Positions 11,640-24,569 of a DNA stretch of 64,000 nt are shown here, piece by piece; the stretch's first letter is position 1; the number at the start of each line of letters is the position of its first letter. The notes below the pieces were generated by a model. It was not told the origin of the DNA and searched no databases. It saw only the letters and a program-made list of their open reading frames with translations. Location of the stretch: contig RPFO01000034.1 in the NCBI GenBank assembly GCA_009746045.1, positions 3,763,681 to 3,827,680 of the forward strand, in the 5' to 3' direction. Both the position numbers and the translations under genes were made by a program. The stretch comes from Mesostigma viride. Taxonomy: Eukaryota; Streptophyta; Mesostigmatophyceae; Mesostigmatales; Mesostigmataceae.

Positions 11640-14600
11640 ACGTCCAGCACGCGTCGTACTACTAGTACATCAACCGAGTCCGATTAGTACTGTATATTGT
11701 GAGACGTCGGGCGCCGTTCATTGCATGCAAGTATTTCCTTACTCACGACTTCCTAACAACTGAAACTCACAATGCAGCTATGCCATGTAGGACACAATGT
11801 GGGCACCGCTTTTTGCAAGCGGCAGCCATAACGACCAAGCACTCCCATGCAAACTCCCATGTTCATTATTCATTAACATTAATGGAGTGGCAATCCTTTC
11901 ATTCCTTTGTTCACACATGCACCATCGGTCATTCCCACTATTATATTGAAACAAAATTAAATTATAACATGACTCCGTTGTGCCCACTATGACTTCATTT
12001 AGACAATGTTTTGTTAAGGACTCGACGGTGCCCTTGTGCGCGACGGTGGGCATTGCTAATGGCGCCCGATCCATGCCCCCTGGCCCAGGCGTACGTGGGC
12101 GTGGAAGGGGGGCTGGCATGCATGCGTGGGTTTGTGGGATGGCTGGCATGCATGCGTGCCTGTGTGGGGTGGCTGGCATGCCTGCGTGGGTTTGTGGGGT
12201 GGCTTGCATGCGTGCGTGGGTTTGTGGGGTGGGTGGCATGCCTGCGAGCATGTGGGGGGTGGCTGGCATGCGTGCGTGGGTTTGGGGGGGGCTGCCATAC
12301 GTGCGTGGGTTTGGCGGAGGGCTGGCAGGAATGCATGCACGTGGGGGGGGCTTGCATGCGTGCGTGGGTTTGTGGGGTGGCTGGCATGCATGCGTGCATG
12401 TGGGGGGGCTGCCATGCGTGCGTGGGTGTGTGTGGGGGGCTGGCATGCGTGCGCGGGTGTGGGGGGGCTGGCATGCGTACGTGGGTTTGTGGGGTGGCTG
12501 GCATGCATGCGTGCATGTGGGGGGAGCTGGCATGCGTGCGCGGGTGTGTGGGTGGCTGGCGTGCGTGCGTGGGTGTGGGGGGTGGCTGGCATGCGTGCGT
12601 GGGGTTGTGGGGTGGCATGCATGCATGCTAGGTGTGGGGGGGGGCTGCCATGCGTGCGTGGGTTTGGGGAGGATGGCATGCGTGCGTGGGTGTGTCGGGG
12701 GCTAGCATGCGTGCGTGGGGTTGTGGGGTGGCTGGCATGCATGCGTGCATGTGGGGAGGGGCTTCCATGCGTGCGTGGGTTTGGGGAGGGCTACCATGCG
12801 TTTGTGGGTGTGTGGGGGGCTGGCATCCATGCCTGGGGTTTTTTGGGGGGCTTCCATGCATGCGTGGGTGTGGCGGGGGGCTGGCATGCGTGCGTGGGTG
12901 TGGAGGGGAGCTGCCATGCATGCATGTGGGGCGGGGCGGGCTGCCATGCGTGCGTGTGTGTGGGGGGGAGTGGCATGCATTTGTGGGTGTGGTGGGGAGC
13001 TGCCATGCATGCGTGGTTTAGGGGGGTGGCTGGCATGGGTGCCTGGGTTCGTGGGGTGGCTGCCATGCATGCGTGGGTATGGGGGGTGGCTGGCATGCGT
13101 ATGTAGGTGTGGGGGGTGGCTGGCATGCACAAGTGGGTTTGTGGGAGGACTGGCATGCGTGCGTGGGTGTGAAAGGGGCTGCCATGCATGCGTGGGTTTG
13201 TGGGATGGCTGGCATGCATGCGTGCATGTGGGGGGGGGCTAGCATGCATTCGTGGGTGTGGTGGGGTGCTGCCATGCATGCGTGGGTGTGGGGGGGCTGA
13301 CATGCGTGCCTGGGTTCGTGGGGTGGCTGCCATGCGTGCGTGGGTGTAGGGGGTGGCTGGCATGAGTACGTTGGTGAGGGGGGTGGCTGGCATGCATAAG
13401 TGGGCCCGCGGTGCCCCTGATTGCTGTCTGGCCCCTAATCATGTGGATGTGGCTGGCTGCCTGCCCGCCTGTTTGCCCCATCCCCAAACCCCATGCCGCA
13501 AGGCTCGTGGCTCAAGCCCCATGGCTCATGCCCCATGGCCCTTGCCTGCCAGCCTACCTGTGCTGCATACCCTCCCCTGCCTCGCCTGGCCTGGCCTTGC
13601 CTGCCCTGCCCTCTCTGCCTGGGGATAGCCTGCACAATGAGACAGAAACACAACAGACCCAGCAAAGCAAGATTCATGTTGTAAGCCAGTGGAGATTACT
13701 TTTGACTTGCTTGATGAAGAAATATAACACACCTTCTACTGTCACACCTTCTGTAAACAAATGATTTATTGATCACCTTATACACCACGTAGACATGTTA
13801 CCAGACGCGCTCTTCAGCCTAGTGAAAATCCACGTGCGAAGCAAGGCAGATTATCTAACGCAGTAAGCACCATGAATGTCAGCCAGTACAGTAGTAAATG
13901 ACGCCCTAAACTCGTTACCAGGCAAGAATCCAGAGGGGCATGCCTAGTATATTCCAGTAAATAGCATCACAGATCCTCTGGCAACGGACGTTCACACGGG
14001 AAACGCGAAGGACCGTGAAGATGGCGTCCTGCGCGGCTAAGAAAATGAAACGCAGACCCTTGCTACGCTATGTCTTCGCTGCGACTAGGTGAATTCGGCC
14101 CGATGGAAACAACGCAACCGAGGAAACGCATCAGAAAGAGAGCAGGCACTAGCCCGGCCATCGAAACAAACGACTCACCATCGGCATCGCCAGCGTACGT
14201 CCCGTCGCAATGATTCCAGCGTTCATTCCAATATTGTGTGACGACAACAGAAACTCGTCGGCCACACCCCACGCCTTCCACGAACAGCAAACTGATTTCA
14301 CTAGGCACCCAATACGTCAAGCAAAGAAGCACGATAGCATAATACCTAAATCTACAACGACATTCCATTTCCAGCTCGCTAGCTATCGCAGCAGGCCAGA
14401 GCGCCCCGAACCTCTCCCACGCACGTGACTGCCCACCGACGGCCAGCCAGATAAGAAACAATTCAAAGGTACGCATCGAAATTTAACATTGAACGCTATA
14501 AAAGCAACGTCCACGCATTGTCCATCCCCAATTTTCCAGGCAGCGTTGACCGCCATCCCCAGCCAGCAGGAATCAAGTGCTGTCGCAGCATGTCGCCCCC

Positions 14601-15370
14601 TCACCCCCTCGCAGTCTGCACGTTCGGTTGCTTGGGCGCGTCCAGGCGGTCCAGCACCGCGTACTACCCACTTGAAAATCCTCCCAAGTCATTTTTTCCC
14701 TGCTTGTGAAGTACGGAATATGGCAGACATCGTCCAGCAAGCATCGTACTACGCTCCGCTCCTCCAAGTCAAATTCTGCGTGCACTCTTCATCTTAAATT
14801 CACGGTCAGATCACGTTCAGACTTAAATTTCGGTCTGAATCGAAAATTGCTATGGAATCCCTAAGTTATACGGTTTCTGAACGAAATGCGTTCAGTTTTT
14901 CTGAACAAACCTCGCCTGTACATGCCGGGGTTGTACGTCTCCCGAGAACGGCGCGTTCTCGGCCTAGCGATGGGCCCAGTAGGCGTACTTCCGCGTCCCA
15001 CATCCGTCTACTAGCCGCCGAAAGTTTGATTCGCGTCTTTGTTTGACGGGGCGCGCAACAAGCCGACATCGTGCCGGGTTCCGTATTTTTATCTGGCCTC
15101 GGCCATTGGCGGGCCTCCCCACCTGTGCGCCAACGAGCTGAACAGGATCTGGACATAACTGCCATTTCAGGCCCGTTCAGGAAAGGTGGACACTCGATCT
15201 CCCTAGTTTGCCACTTTTCGGGCAACTGCTCCGATTGGGCGCCACCGCGGATCCCCGGATCGCCCTGACTATCGGCCGCCCTGCGCTCGCGGTTTTCGTA
15301 CGGGCCACTTTTCGGGCCTCACGGTTCGCCAAACTTTTGCGTTGGGGTTAATCGTAGTCACTAGATGGGG
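11640..15370 (+). repeat. Macro-unit 1 of the tandem array
   Basis: Order: AT-richer segment starting ACGTCCAGCACGCGTCG (11640-12090), G-rich minisatellite (12095-13402), C-rich segment GCCCGCGGTGCCCCTGA (13405-13625), then about 1.7 kb of body. The body contains a plus-strand ORF related to those in the other units but ended early by a stop near 13764. It also has a 137-aa minus-strand ORF (14476-14063). Neither strand gives a recognisable protein. This unit lacks about 60 bp present in the others near 13620. Confidence 0.75.
12095..13402 (+). repeat. G-rich 30-bp minisatellite, array 1
   Basis: More than 40 units with core GGCATGCGTGCGTGGGTG plus a run of 4-9 G. Variants: GCCATG for GGCATG, GTTTGTGG for GTGTGG, and ATGCATGCGTGCATGTGG. 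The unit joins alternating purine/pyrimidine with G-runs. The long open frames in it are an effect of composition. Confidence 0.95.
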
Positions 15371-15599
15371 ACTAGTGGGGGGGCCAAGGCCCCCCACTTT
15401 TTCGGACGCACTACGCCACCAGGGGCCCTGAGGCCCCCGCCGAAAGCTTCGACCCGCCGGGTTGAGCCCGCCGACCGGACCGGCCCCTACGCCGGGGGGC
15501 GAACGCTCGGCGGCCTTCCTTTGCGGGCTTCCCATCGCGCGCGCTCGCGCCGGCCCGCCGCACCGTCGATCCCACGCTGCGCCCCTCACGGGCTTGTCC
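15371..15599 (+). repeat. GC-rich direct repeat 'a', copy 2
   Basis: Same hairpin at 15375-15397 and the same GC-rich body; separates macro-units 1 and 2. Confidence 0.85.
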
Positions 15600-18500
15600 A
15601 GCACGCGTCGTACTACTAGTACATCAACCCAATCCGAATAGTACTGTATATTGTGAGACATCGCCGTTCATTGCATGCAAGTATTTCCTTACTCATTACT
15701 TCCTAATAACTGAAACTCACAATGCAGCTAAGCCATGCAGGACACAATGTGGGTACCGCTTTTGGCAAGCGGCAGCCATAACGACCAAACGCTTCCATGC
15801 AAACTCCCATGTTCATCATTCATTATTATTCATTGAGTGGCAATCCTTTGTAAACACATGCACCAATTCGGTCATGCCCACTATGACTTCATGTAGACAA
15901 TGTTTTGTACATGACTCGACAGTGCCCTTGTGCGCGACCGTGGGGCGTGGCAGGCTAGCCCTCTCCATTCGTGGGTGTGGTGGGGAGCTGCCATGCATGC
16001 GTGGGTTTAGGGGGTGGCTGGCATGCGTGCGTGGGTGTGGGGGGTGGCTGCCGTGCGTGCGTGGGTGTGGGGGGTGGCTGGCATGCGTACGTGGGTGTGG
16101 GGGGTGGCTAGCATGCACGTGCATGCGGGGGGTGGCTGGCATGCATGCGTGCATGTGGGGGGTGGCTGGCATGCATGCGTGGGTTTGTGGGGTGGCTGCC
16201 ATGCGTGCGTGGGTGTGGGGGGTGGCTGGCATGCGTATGTGGGTGTGGGGGGTGGCTAGCATGCATGCACGTGCATGTGGGGGGTGGCTGTCATGCATGC
16301 GTGCATGTGGGGGGTGGCTGGGATGCATGCGTGGGTTTGTGGGGGGGTGGCATGCGTGCGTGGGTGTGGGGGTGGCTGGCATGCGTGCATGGGTTTGTGG
16401 GGTGGCTGGCATGCATGCGTGGGTGTGGGCGGGAGCTGCCATGCACGCATGTGGGGCGGGGCAGGCTGGCATGCGTGCGTGGGTGTGTGTGGGGGACGGC
16501 ATGCGTACGTTCGTGACGGGGGTGGCTGGCATGCATAAGTGGGTTTGTGGGGTGGCTGGCATGCATGCGTGCATGTGGGGGGGGCTGGCACGCGTGTGTG
16601 GGTTTGGGGGGGGCTGGCACGCATGCGTGTGTGTGTGGGGGGGCTGACATAAGTGCGTGGGTGTGGGGGTGGCTGGCATGCGTGCCTGGGTTTGGGGGTG
16701 GGCTGCCATGCGTGCGTGGGTTTAGGGGGAGCTGGCATGCGTGCCTGGGTTCGTAGGGTGGGCTGCCATGCGTGCGCGGGTGTGGGGGGTGGCTGGCATG
16801 CGTACGTGGGTGCGGGGGGTGGCTGGCATGCATAAGTGGGTTTGTGGGGGGCTGCCATGCATGCGTGCATGTGTGGGGGGGTGGCAAGCGTGTGTGGGTT
16901 TGCGGGGGGGCTGGCATGCATTCGTGGGTGTGGGGGTGGCTGGCATGCATGCGTGGGTTTAGGGGATGGCTGGCATGCATGCTTGCATGTGGGGGGTGGC
17001 TGGCATGCATGCGTGGGTTTGTGGGGGGGTGGCATGCGTGCGTGGGTCTGGGGGTGGCTGGCATGCGTGCATGGGTTTGTGGGGTGGCTAGCATGCATGC
17101 GTGGGTGTGGGGGGAGCTGCCATGGACGCATGTGGGGCGGGGCAGGCTGGCATGCATGCGTGGGTGTGGGGGGGGACGGCATGCGTACGTTGGTGACGGG
17201 GGTGGCTGGCATGCATAAGTGGGTTGGTGGGGTGGCTGGCATGCATGCGTGCATGTGGGGGGGGCTGGCACGCGTGTGTGGGTTTGGGGGGGGCTGGCAT
17301 GCATGCGTGTGTGTGGGGGGGGGCTGACATAAGTGCGTGGGTGTGGGGGTGGCTGGCATGCGTGCCTGGGTTTGGGGGTGGGCTGCCATGCGTGTGTGGG
17401 TTTAGGGGGGGCTGGCATGCGTGCCTGGGTTCGTGGGGTGGGCTGCCATGCGTGCGTGGGTGTGGGGGGTGGCTGGCATGCGTACGTGGGTGTGGGGGTG
17501 GCTGGCATGCACGTGCATGTGGGGGGTGGCTGGCATCCATGCGTGCATGTGGGGGTGGCTGGCATGCATGCGTGGGCTCGTGGGGTGGCTGGCATCCGTG
17601 CGTGGGTTTGTGGGGTGGCTGGAATGCAAGCATGCATGTGGGGGGGGCTTGTTTGCATGTGGGGTGGCTGGCAAGCATGCGTGCATGTGGGGGTTGGCTG
17701 GCATGCGTGCGTGGGTTGGGGGGGTGGCTGCCATGCGTGCGTGGGTGTGGGGGTGGCTGGCATGCATGCATGCATGTGGGGGGGCTGGCATCCATGCGTG
17801 GGTTTGTGGGGTGGCTGGCATGCATGCGTGCATGAGGGGGGGGCTGGCATGCGTGCGTGGGTGTGGGGGGGGCGTACGTGGGTATGGGGGTGGCTGGCAT
17901 GCGTGCGTGGGTGTGGGGGGGAGTGGCATGCATGCGTGGGTGTGGTGGGGGGCTGCCATGCATGCGTGGCTTGAGGGGGGGGCTGGCATGCGTGCCTGGG
18001 TTCGTGGGGTGGCTGCCATGCGTGCGTGGGTGTGGGGGGTGGCTGGCATGCGTACGTGGGTGTGGGGGGTGGCTGGCATGCATAAGTGGGTTTGTGTGTG
18101 GGGGGGGGGTGGCTGGCATGCGTGCGTGGGCACGGGGGTGGCTGGCATGCGTGCGTGGGTCGGTGGGGTGCCTGGCATGCATAAGTGGGCCCGCGGTGCC
18201 CCTGATTGCTGTCTGGCCCCTAATCATGTGGATGTGGCTGGCTGCCTGCCCTCCTGTTTGCCCCATCCCCAAACCCCATGCCGCAAGGCTCGTAGCTCAA
18301 GCCCCATGGCTCATGCCCCATGGCCCTTGCCTGCCAGCCTACCTGTGCTGTATACCCTTGCAGCCTTTCCTGCCTCGCCTGGCGTGGCCTGCCCTGCCCT
18401 CTCTGCCCTCCCGCCCGCCCATGCGGTCCGTTGCCACGGATGGAAAATGAGAAGAAAACCAATATGGCCCCGCTGGCACCACAAATCACCTGGTTGGTCA

Positions 18501-20273
18501 ACCAAGGGGATAGCCTGCACAATGAGACAGGAACACAGCAGACCCAGCAAAGCAAGATTCAGGTTGTAAGCCAGTGGAGATTACTTTTGACTTGCTTGTT
18601 GAAGAAATATAAAACACCTTCTACTGTCACACCTTCTATGAATAAATGGTTGATTGATCACCTTATACACCACGTAAACAAGTTACCAGATGCGCTCTTC
18701 ACCCCAGTGAAAATCCACGCGCGAAGCAAGGCAGATTATCTTACGCAGTAAGCACCATGAATGTCAGCGAGTACAGCAGTAAATGACGCCCTAAACTCAT
18801 GAGCAGGTAAGCATCCACAGCGGCTTTCACCGCCCAGTATATTCCAGAAAAAATCATCACAGATCCTCTGGCAACGGACGTTGACACGGGAAACCCGAAG
18901 GACCATGAAGATGGCGTCCTGCACGGCTAAAAAAATGAAACGCAGACCTTTGCTACGCTATGTCTTCGCTGCGACTACGTGAATTCGGCCCAATGGAAAC
19001 AACGCAACCGAGGAAACGCATCAGAAAGAGAGCAGGCACTAGCCCGGTCATCGAAACAAACGACTCACCATCGGCATCGCCAGCGTACGTCCCGTGGCAA
19101 CAAATCCAGCGTTCATTCCAATATTGTGTGACGACAACAGAAACTCGTCGGCCACACCCACGCCTTCCACGAACAGCAAACTGATTTCACTAGGCACCCA
19201 ATACGTCAAGCGAAGAAGCACGATAACATAATACCTAAATCTACAACGACATTCCATTTCCAGGTCGCTAGCTATCGCAGCAGGCCATAGCGCCCCGAAC
19301 CTCTCCCACGCACGTGACTGCCCACCGACAGCAAGCCAGATCAGAAACAATTCAAAGGTACGCATCGAAATTGAACATTGAATTAACGCTTTAAAAGCAA
19401 TGCCCACGCATTGTCCATCGCCAATTTTCCAGGCAGCGTTGACCGCCATCCCCAGCCAGCAGGAAATTAAATCAAGTGCTGTCGCAGCATGTCGCCCCCT
19501 CACCCCCTCGCAGTCCTGGTTTATGCACGTTCGATTGCTTGGGCGCGTCCAGGCGGTCCAGCACCGCGTACTACCCACTTGAAAATCCTCCCAAGTCAAT
19601 TTTTCCCTGCTTGGTAAGTACGGAATATGGCAGAAATTCGTCCAGCAAGCATCATACTACTCTCCACTCCTCCAACTCAAAATTTTCGTATAATTTTAGA
19701 ATAAATATCAGTCACATCATGTTCAGACGGTAAAACGGTTTCTGAACGAAATGCGAACAGGAAAACGGCCGTAACGCCCACAATATTACGGCTTCTTCAC
19801 ATTTTCTGGACGTTCCGTCGACTTGCCGCACTGAACGCTACGAAATTTGAGAACGGCGCGCTTTCGGCCTAAGGATGGGCCCAGTAGCCGCAGTTGATCG
19901 CCGTAAGTGACGGTTTGTTTCGTTAGAGATGCTTCGCGCAACAGTTTGACGGGGCTCACAACAAGCCGACATCGTGCCGGGTTCCGTATTTTTATCTGGC
20001 CGCGGCCATTGGCTGGCCTCCCCACCTGCCCGCAAAAGTGCTGAACCGGATCTGGACAAAACCGCCATTTCAGGCCCGTTCAGGAAAGGTGGACACTCGA
20101 TCTCCCTAGTTTGCCACTTTTCGGGCAACTGCCCCGATTGGGCGCCACCGCGGATCCCCGGATCGCCCTGACTATCGGCCGCCCTGCGCTCGCGGTTTTC
20201 GTACGGGCCACTTTTCGGGCCTCACGGTTCGCCAAACTTTTGCGATGGGCTAAATCGTAGTCACTAGAAGGGG
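15600..20273 (+). repeat. Macro-unit 2 of the tandem array
   Basis: The largest unit: minisatellite 15965-18190, C-rich segment 18190-18430, then the body. The plus-strand ORF ending at 18751 (SQWRLLLTCLLKKYKTPSTV, ..SKADYLTQ) is shared with units 3 and 4 and with the inverted copy near 62.3 kb. Minus-strand ORFs (about 19599-19048) are also shared. Product unknown. Confidence 0.75.
15965..18190 (+). repeat. G-rich 30-bp minisatellite, array 2
   Basis: The longest array, about 2.2 kb. Blocks of several units are themselves repeated (16260-16640 resembles 16960-17340), so higher-order duplication has occurred. Confidence 0.95.
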
Positions 20274-20500
20274 ACTAGTGGGGGGGCCAAGGCCCCCCAC
20301 TTATTCGGACGCACTACGCCACCAGGGGCCCTGAGGCCTCCGCCGAAAGCTTCGACCCGCCGGGTTGAGCCCGCCGACCGGCCCGGACACTACGCCGGGG
20401 GGCGAACGCTCGGCGGCCTTCCTTTGGGGGCTTCCCATCGCGCGCGCTCGCGCCGGCCCGCCGCACCGTCGATCCCACGCTCCATCCCTCACGGGCACGT
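20274..20500 (+). repeat. GC-rich direct repeat 'a', copy 3
   Basis: Hairpin at 20278-20300; separates macro-units 2 and 3. Confidence 0.85.
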
Positions 20501-23500
20501 CCAACACGCGTCGTACTACTAGTACATCAACCCAATCCGAATAGTACTGTACATCGTGAGACGTCGCCGTTCATTGCATGCAAGTATTTCCTTACTCATT
20601 ACTTCCTAACAACTGTAACTCACAATGCAGCTATGCCATGCAGGACACAATGTGGGTACCGCTTTTTGCAAGCGGCAGCCATAACGACCAAACACTCCCA
20701 TGCAAACTCCCATGTTGATCATTCATTAATATTCATTGAGTGGCAATCCTTTGTATACACATGCACCATCGGTCATGCCCACTATGACTTCATGTAGACA
20801 AAGTTTTGTACATGACTCGACAGTGCCCTTGAGCGCGACCGTGGGGTGCGGCAGGCCAGCCCTGTCCGTTCGTGGGTGTGGTGGGCAGCTACCATGCATG
20901 CGTGGGTTTAGGGGGGGGGCTGGCATGCGTATGTGGGTGTGGGGGTGGCTGGCATGCACGTGCATGTGGGGGGTGGCTGTCATGCATGCGTGCATGTGGG
21001 GGGTGGCTGGCATGCATGCGTGGGTTTGTGGGGGGGTGGCATGCGTGCGTGGGTGTGGGGGTGGCTGGCATGCGTGCATGGGTTTGTGGAGTGGCTAGCA
21101 TGCATGCGTGGGTGTGGGGGGAGCTGCCATGGACGCATGTGGGGCGGGGCAGGCTGGCATGCATGCGTGGGTGTGGGGGGGGACGGCGTGCGTACGTTGG
21201 TGACGGGGGTGGCTGGCATGCATAAGTGGGTTTGTGGGGGGCTGCCATGCATGCGTGCATGTGGGGGGGGCTGGCACGCGTGTATGGGTTTGGGGGGGGC
21301 TGGCATGCATGCGTGTGTGTGTGGGGGGGCTGAGATGCGTGCGTGGGTGTGGGGGTGGCTGGCATGCGTGCCTGGGTTTGGGGGTGGGCTGCCATGCGTG
21401 CGTGGGTTTAGGGGGTGGCTGCATGCGTGCCTGGGTTCGTGGGGTGGGCTGCCATGCGTGCGTGGGTGTGGGGGGTGGCTGGCATGCGTACGTGGGTGTG
21501 GGGGGTGGCTGGCATGCACGTGCATGTGGGGGTGGCTGGCATGCATGCGTGGGTTTGTGGGGGTGGCTGGCATGCATGCGTGGGCTCGTGGGGTGGCTGG
21601 CATGCGTGCGTGGGTGTGGGGGTGGCTGGCATGCGTGCATGGGTTTGTGGGGTGGCTGGAATGCAAGCATGCATGTGGGGGGGGCTTGTTTGCATGTGGG
21701 GTGGCTGGCAAGCATGCGTGCATGTGGGGGTTGGCTGGCATGCGTGCGTGGGTTGGGGGGCGGCTGCCATGCGTGCGTGGGTGTGGGGGGGGCTGGCATG
21801 CATGCATGCATGTGGGGGGGCTGGCATCCAAGCGTGGGTTTGTGGGGTGGCTGGCATGCATGCGTACATGAGGGGGGGGCTGGCATGCGTGCGTGGGTGT
21901 GGGGGGGGCGTAGGTGGGTATGGGGGGTGGCTGGCATGCGTGCGTGGGTGTGGGGGGGGAGTGGCATGCATGCGTGGGTGTGGTGGGGGGCTGCCATGCA
22001 TGCGTGGCTTGAGGGGGGGGCTGGCATGCGTGCCTGGGTTCGTGGGGTGGCTGCCATGCGTGCGTGGGTGTGGGGGGTGGCTGGCATGCGTACGTGGGTG
22101 TGGGGGGTGGCTGGCATGCATAAGTGGGTTTGTGGGAGGGGGGGGGGGTGGCTGGCATGCGTGGGTGGGCATGGGGGTGGCTTGCATGCTACGTGGGTTG
22201 GTGGGGTGCCTGGCATGCATAAGTGGGCCCGCGGTGCCCCTGACTGCTGTCTGGCCCCTAATCATGTGGATGTGGCTGGCTGCCTGCCCTCCTGTTTTCC
22301 CCATCCCCAAACCCCATGCCGCAAGGCTCGTAGCTCAAGCCCCATGGCTCATGCCCCATGGCCCTTGCCTGCCAGCCTACCTGTGCTGCATACCCTTGCA
22401 GCCTTTCCTGCCTCGCCTGGCCTGGCCTGCCCTGACCTCTCTGCCCTCCCGCCCGCCCATGCGGTCCGTTGCCACGGATGGAAAATGAGAAGAAAACCAA
22501 TATGGCCCCACTGGCACCACAAATCACCTGGTTGGTCAACCAAGGGGATAGCCTGCACAATGAGACAGGAACACAGCAGACCCAGCAAAGCAAGATTCAG
22601 GTTGTAAGCCAGTGGAGATTACTTTTGACATGCTTGATGAAGAAATATAAAACACCTTCTACTGTCACACCTTCTATAAACAAATGGTTGATTGATCACC
22701 TTATCCACCACGTAAACATGTTACCAGACGCGCTCTTCAGCCCAGTGAAAATCTACGTGCGAAGCAAGGCAGATTATCTTACGCAGTAAGCACCATGAAT
22801 GTCAGCCACTACAGCAGTAAATGACGCCCTAAACTCATGACCAGGCAAGCATCCACAGGGGCTTTCACCGCCCAGTATATTCCAGTAAATAGCATCACAG
22901 ATCCTCTGGCAACGGACGTTCACACGGGAAACCCGAAGGACCATGAAGATGGCGTCCTGCACGGCTAAGAAAATGAAACGCAGACCCTTGCTACGCTATG
23001 TCTTCGCTGCGACTAGGTGAATTCGGCAAAATGGAAACAACGCAACCGAGTAAACGCATCAGAAAGAGAGCAGGCACTAGCCCGGTCATCGAAACAAACG
23101 ACTCACCATCGGCATCGCCAGCGTACGTCCCGTGGCAACAAATCCAGCGTTCATTCCAATATTGTGTGACGACAACAGACACTCCTCGGCCACACCCCAC
23201 GCCTTCAACGAACAGCAAACTGATTTCACTAGGCACCCAATACGTCAAGCAAAGAAGCACGATAGCATAATACCTAAATCTACAACGACATTCCATTTCC
23301 AGGTCGCTAGCTATCGCAGCAGGCCATAGCGCCCCGAACCTCTCCCACACACGTGACTGCCCACCGACGGCCAGCCAGATCAGAAACAATTCAAAGGTAC
23401 GCATCGAAATTGAACATTGAACGCTATAAAAGCAATGCCCACGCATTGTCCATCCCCAATTTTCCAGGCAGCGTTGAACGCCATCCCCAGCCAGCAGGAA

Positions 23501-24342
23501 TTAAGTGCTCTCGCAGCATGTCTCCCCCTTTCCCCCTCCAAGTCCTGGTTTATGCACGTTCGATTGCTTGGGCGCGTCCAGGCGGTCCAGCACCGCGTAC
23601 TACCCACTTGAAAATCCTCCCAAGTCATTTTTTCCCTGCTTGCTAAGTACGGGATCTGGCAGAAATTTGTCCAGCATGCATCATACTACTCTCCACTCCT
23701 CCAACTCAAAATTTGCGTATAATTTTCGAGTAAATATCAGTCATACCACGTTCAGACTGTGGCTTCGGTCTGAATCGAAAAGTGATGCGAAAACACTCAG
23801 TGAAACGGTTTCTGCACGCAATGCGGACAGGAAAACGGCCGTAACGCCCAAAATGTTACGGTTTCAAAACATTTTCTGGACGTTCCGTCGAGCTGCCGCA
23901 CTGAACGCTACGAAATTTGAGGACGGCGCGCTTTCGGCCAAGCGATGGGCGCAGTAGCCGCAGTTGATCGCCGTAAGTGACGGTTTGTTTCGTTAGAGAT
24001 GCTTCGCGCAACAGTTTGACGGGGCTCACAACAAGCCGACATCGTGCCGGGTTCCGTATTTTTATCTGGCCGCGGCCATTGGCTGGCCTCCCACCTGCCC
24101 GCAAAATTTCTGAACCGGATCTGGACGTAACTGCCGTTTCAGACCCCGTTCAGAACTCCTGAGACTCGATCTGCCTAGTTTGCCACTTTTCGGGCAACTG
24201 CTCCGATTGGGCGCCACCGCGGATCCCCGGATCGCCCTGACTATCGGCCGCCCTGCGCTCGCGGTTTTCGTACGGGCCACTTTTCGGGCCTCACGGTTTG
24301 CCAAACTTTTGCGATGGGGTTAATCGTAGTTACTAGAGGGGG
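20501..24342 (+). repeat. Macro-unit 3 of the tandem array
   Basis: Minisatellite 20865-22215, C-rich segment to 22460, then the body. The plus ORF 22469-22789 (106 aa, starts MPRMENEKKTNMAPLAPQIT) is intact. The minus ORF 23446-22991 is 151 aa. Both strands stay open over the same conserved body, so the coding strand cannot be chosen from this window. Confidence 0.75.
20865..22215 (+). repeat. G-rich 30-bp minisatellite, array 3
   Basis: Its unit order closely follows the right-hand part of array 2 and array 4, for example the GCAAGCATGCATGTGG variant near 21660, matched near 17630 and 26380. Confidence 0.95.
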
Positions 24343-24569
24343 ACTAGTGGGGGGGCCAAGGCCCCCCACTTTTTCGGACGCACTACGCCACCAGGGGCCC
24401 TGAGGCCCCCGCCGAAAGCTTCGACCCGCCGGGTTGAGCCCGCCGACCGGCCCGGCCCCTACTCCGGGGGGCGAACGCTCGGCGGCCTTCCTTTGGGGGC
24501 TTCCCATCGCGCGCGCTCGCGCCGGCCTGCCGCACCGTCGATCCCACGCTCCGTCCCTCACGTGCACGT
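24343..24569 (+). repeat. GC-rich direct repeat 'a', copy 4
   Basis: Hairpin at 24347-24369; separates macro-units 3 and 4. Confidence 0.85.

Noticed and set aside
12095..18190. CRISPR-like regular repeats
   Set aside because: Units are contiguous with no unique spacers, and the window is eukaryotic.
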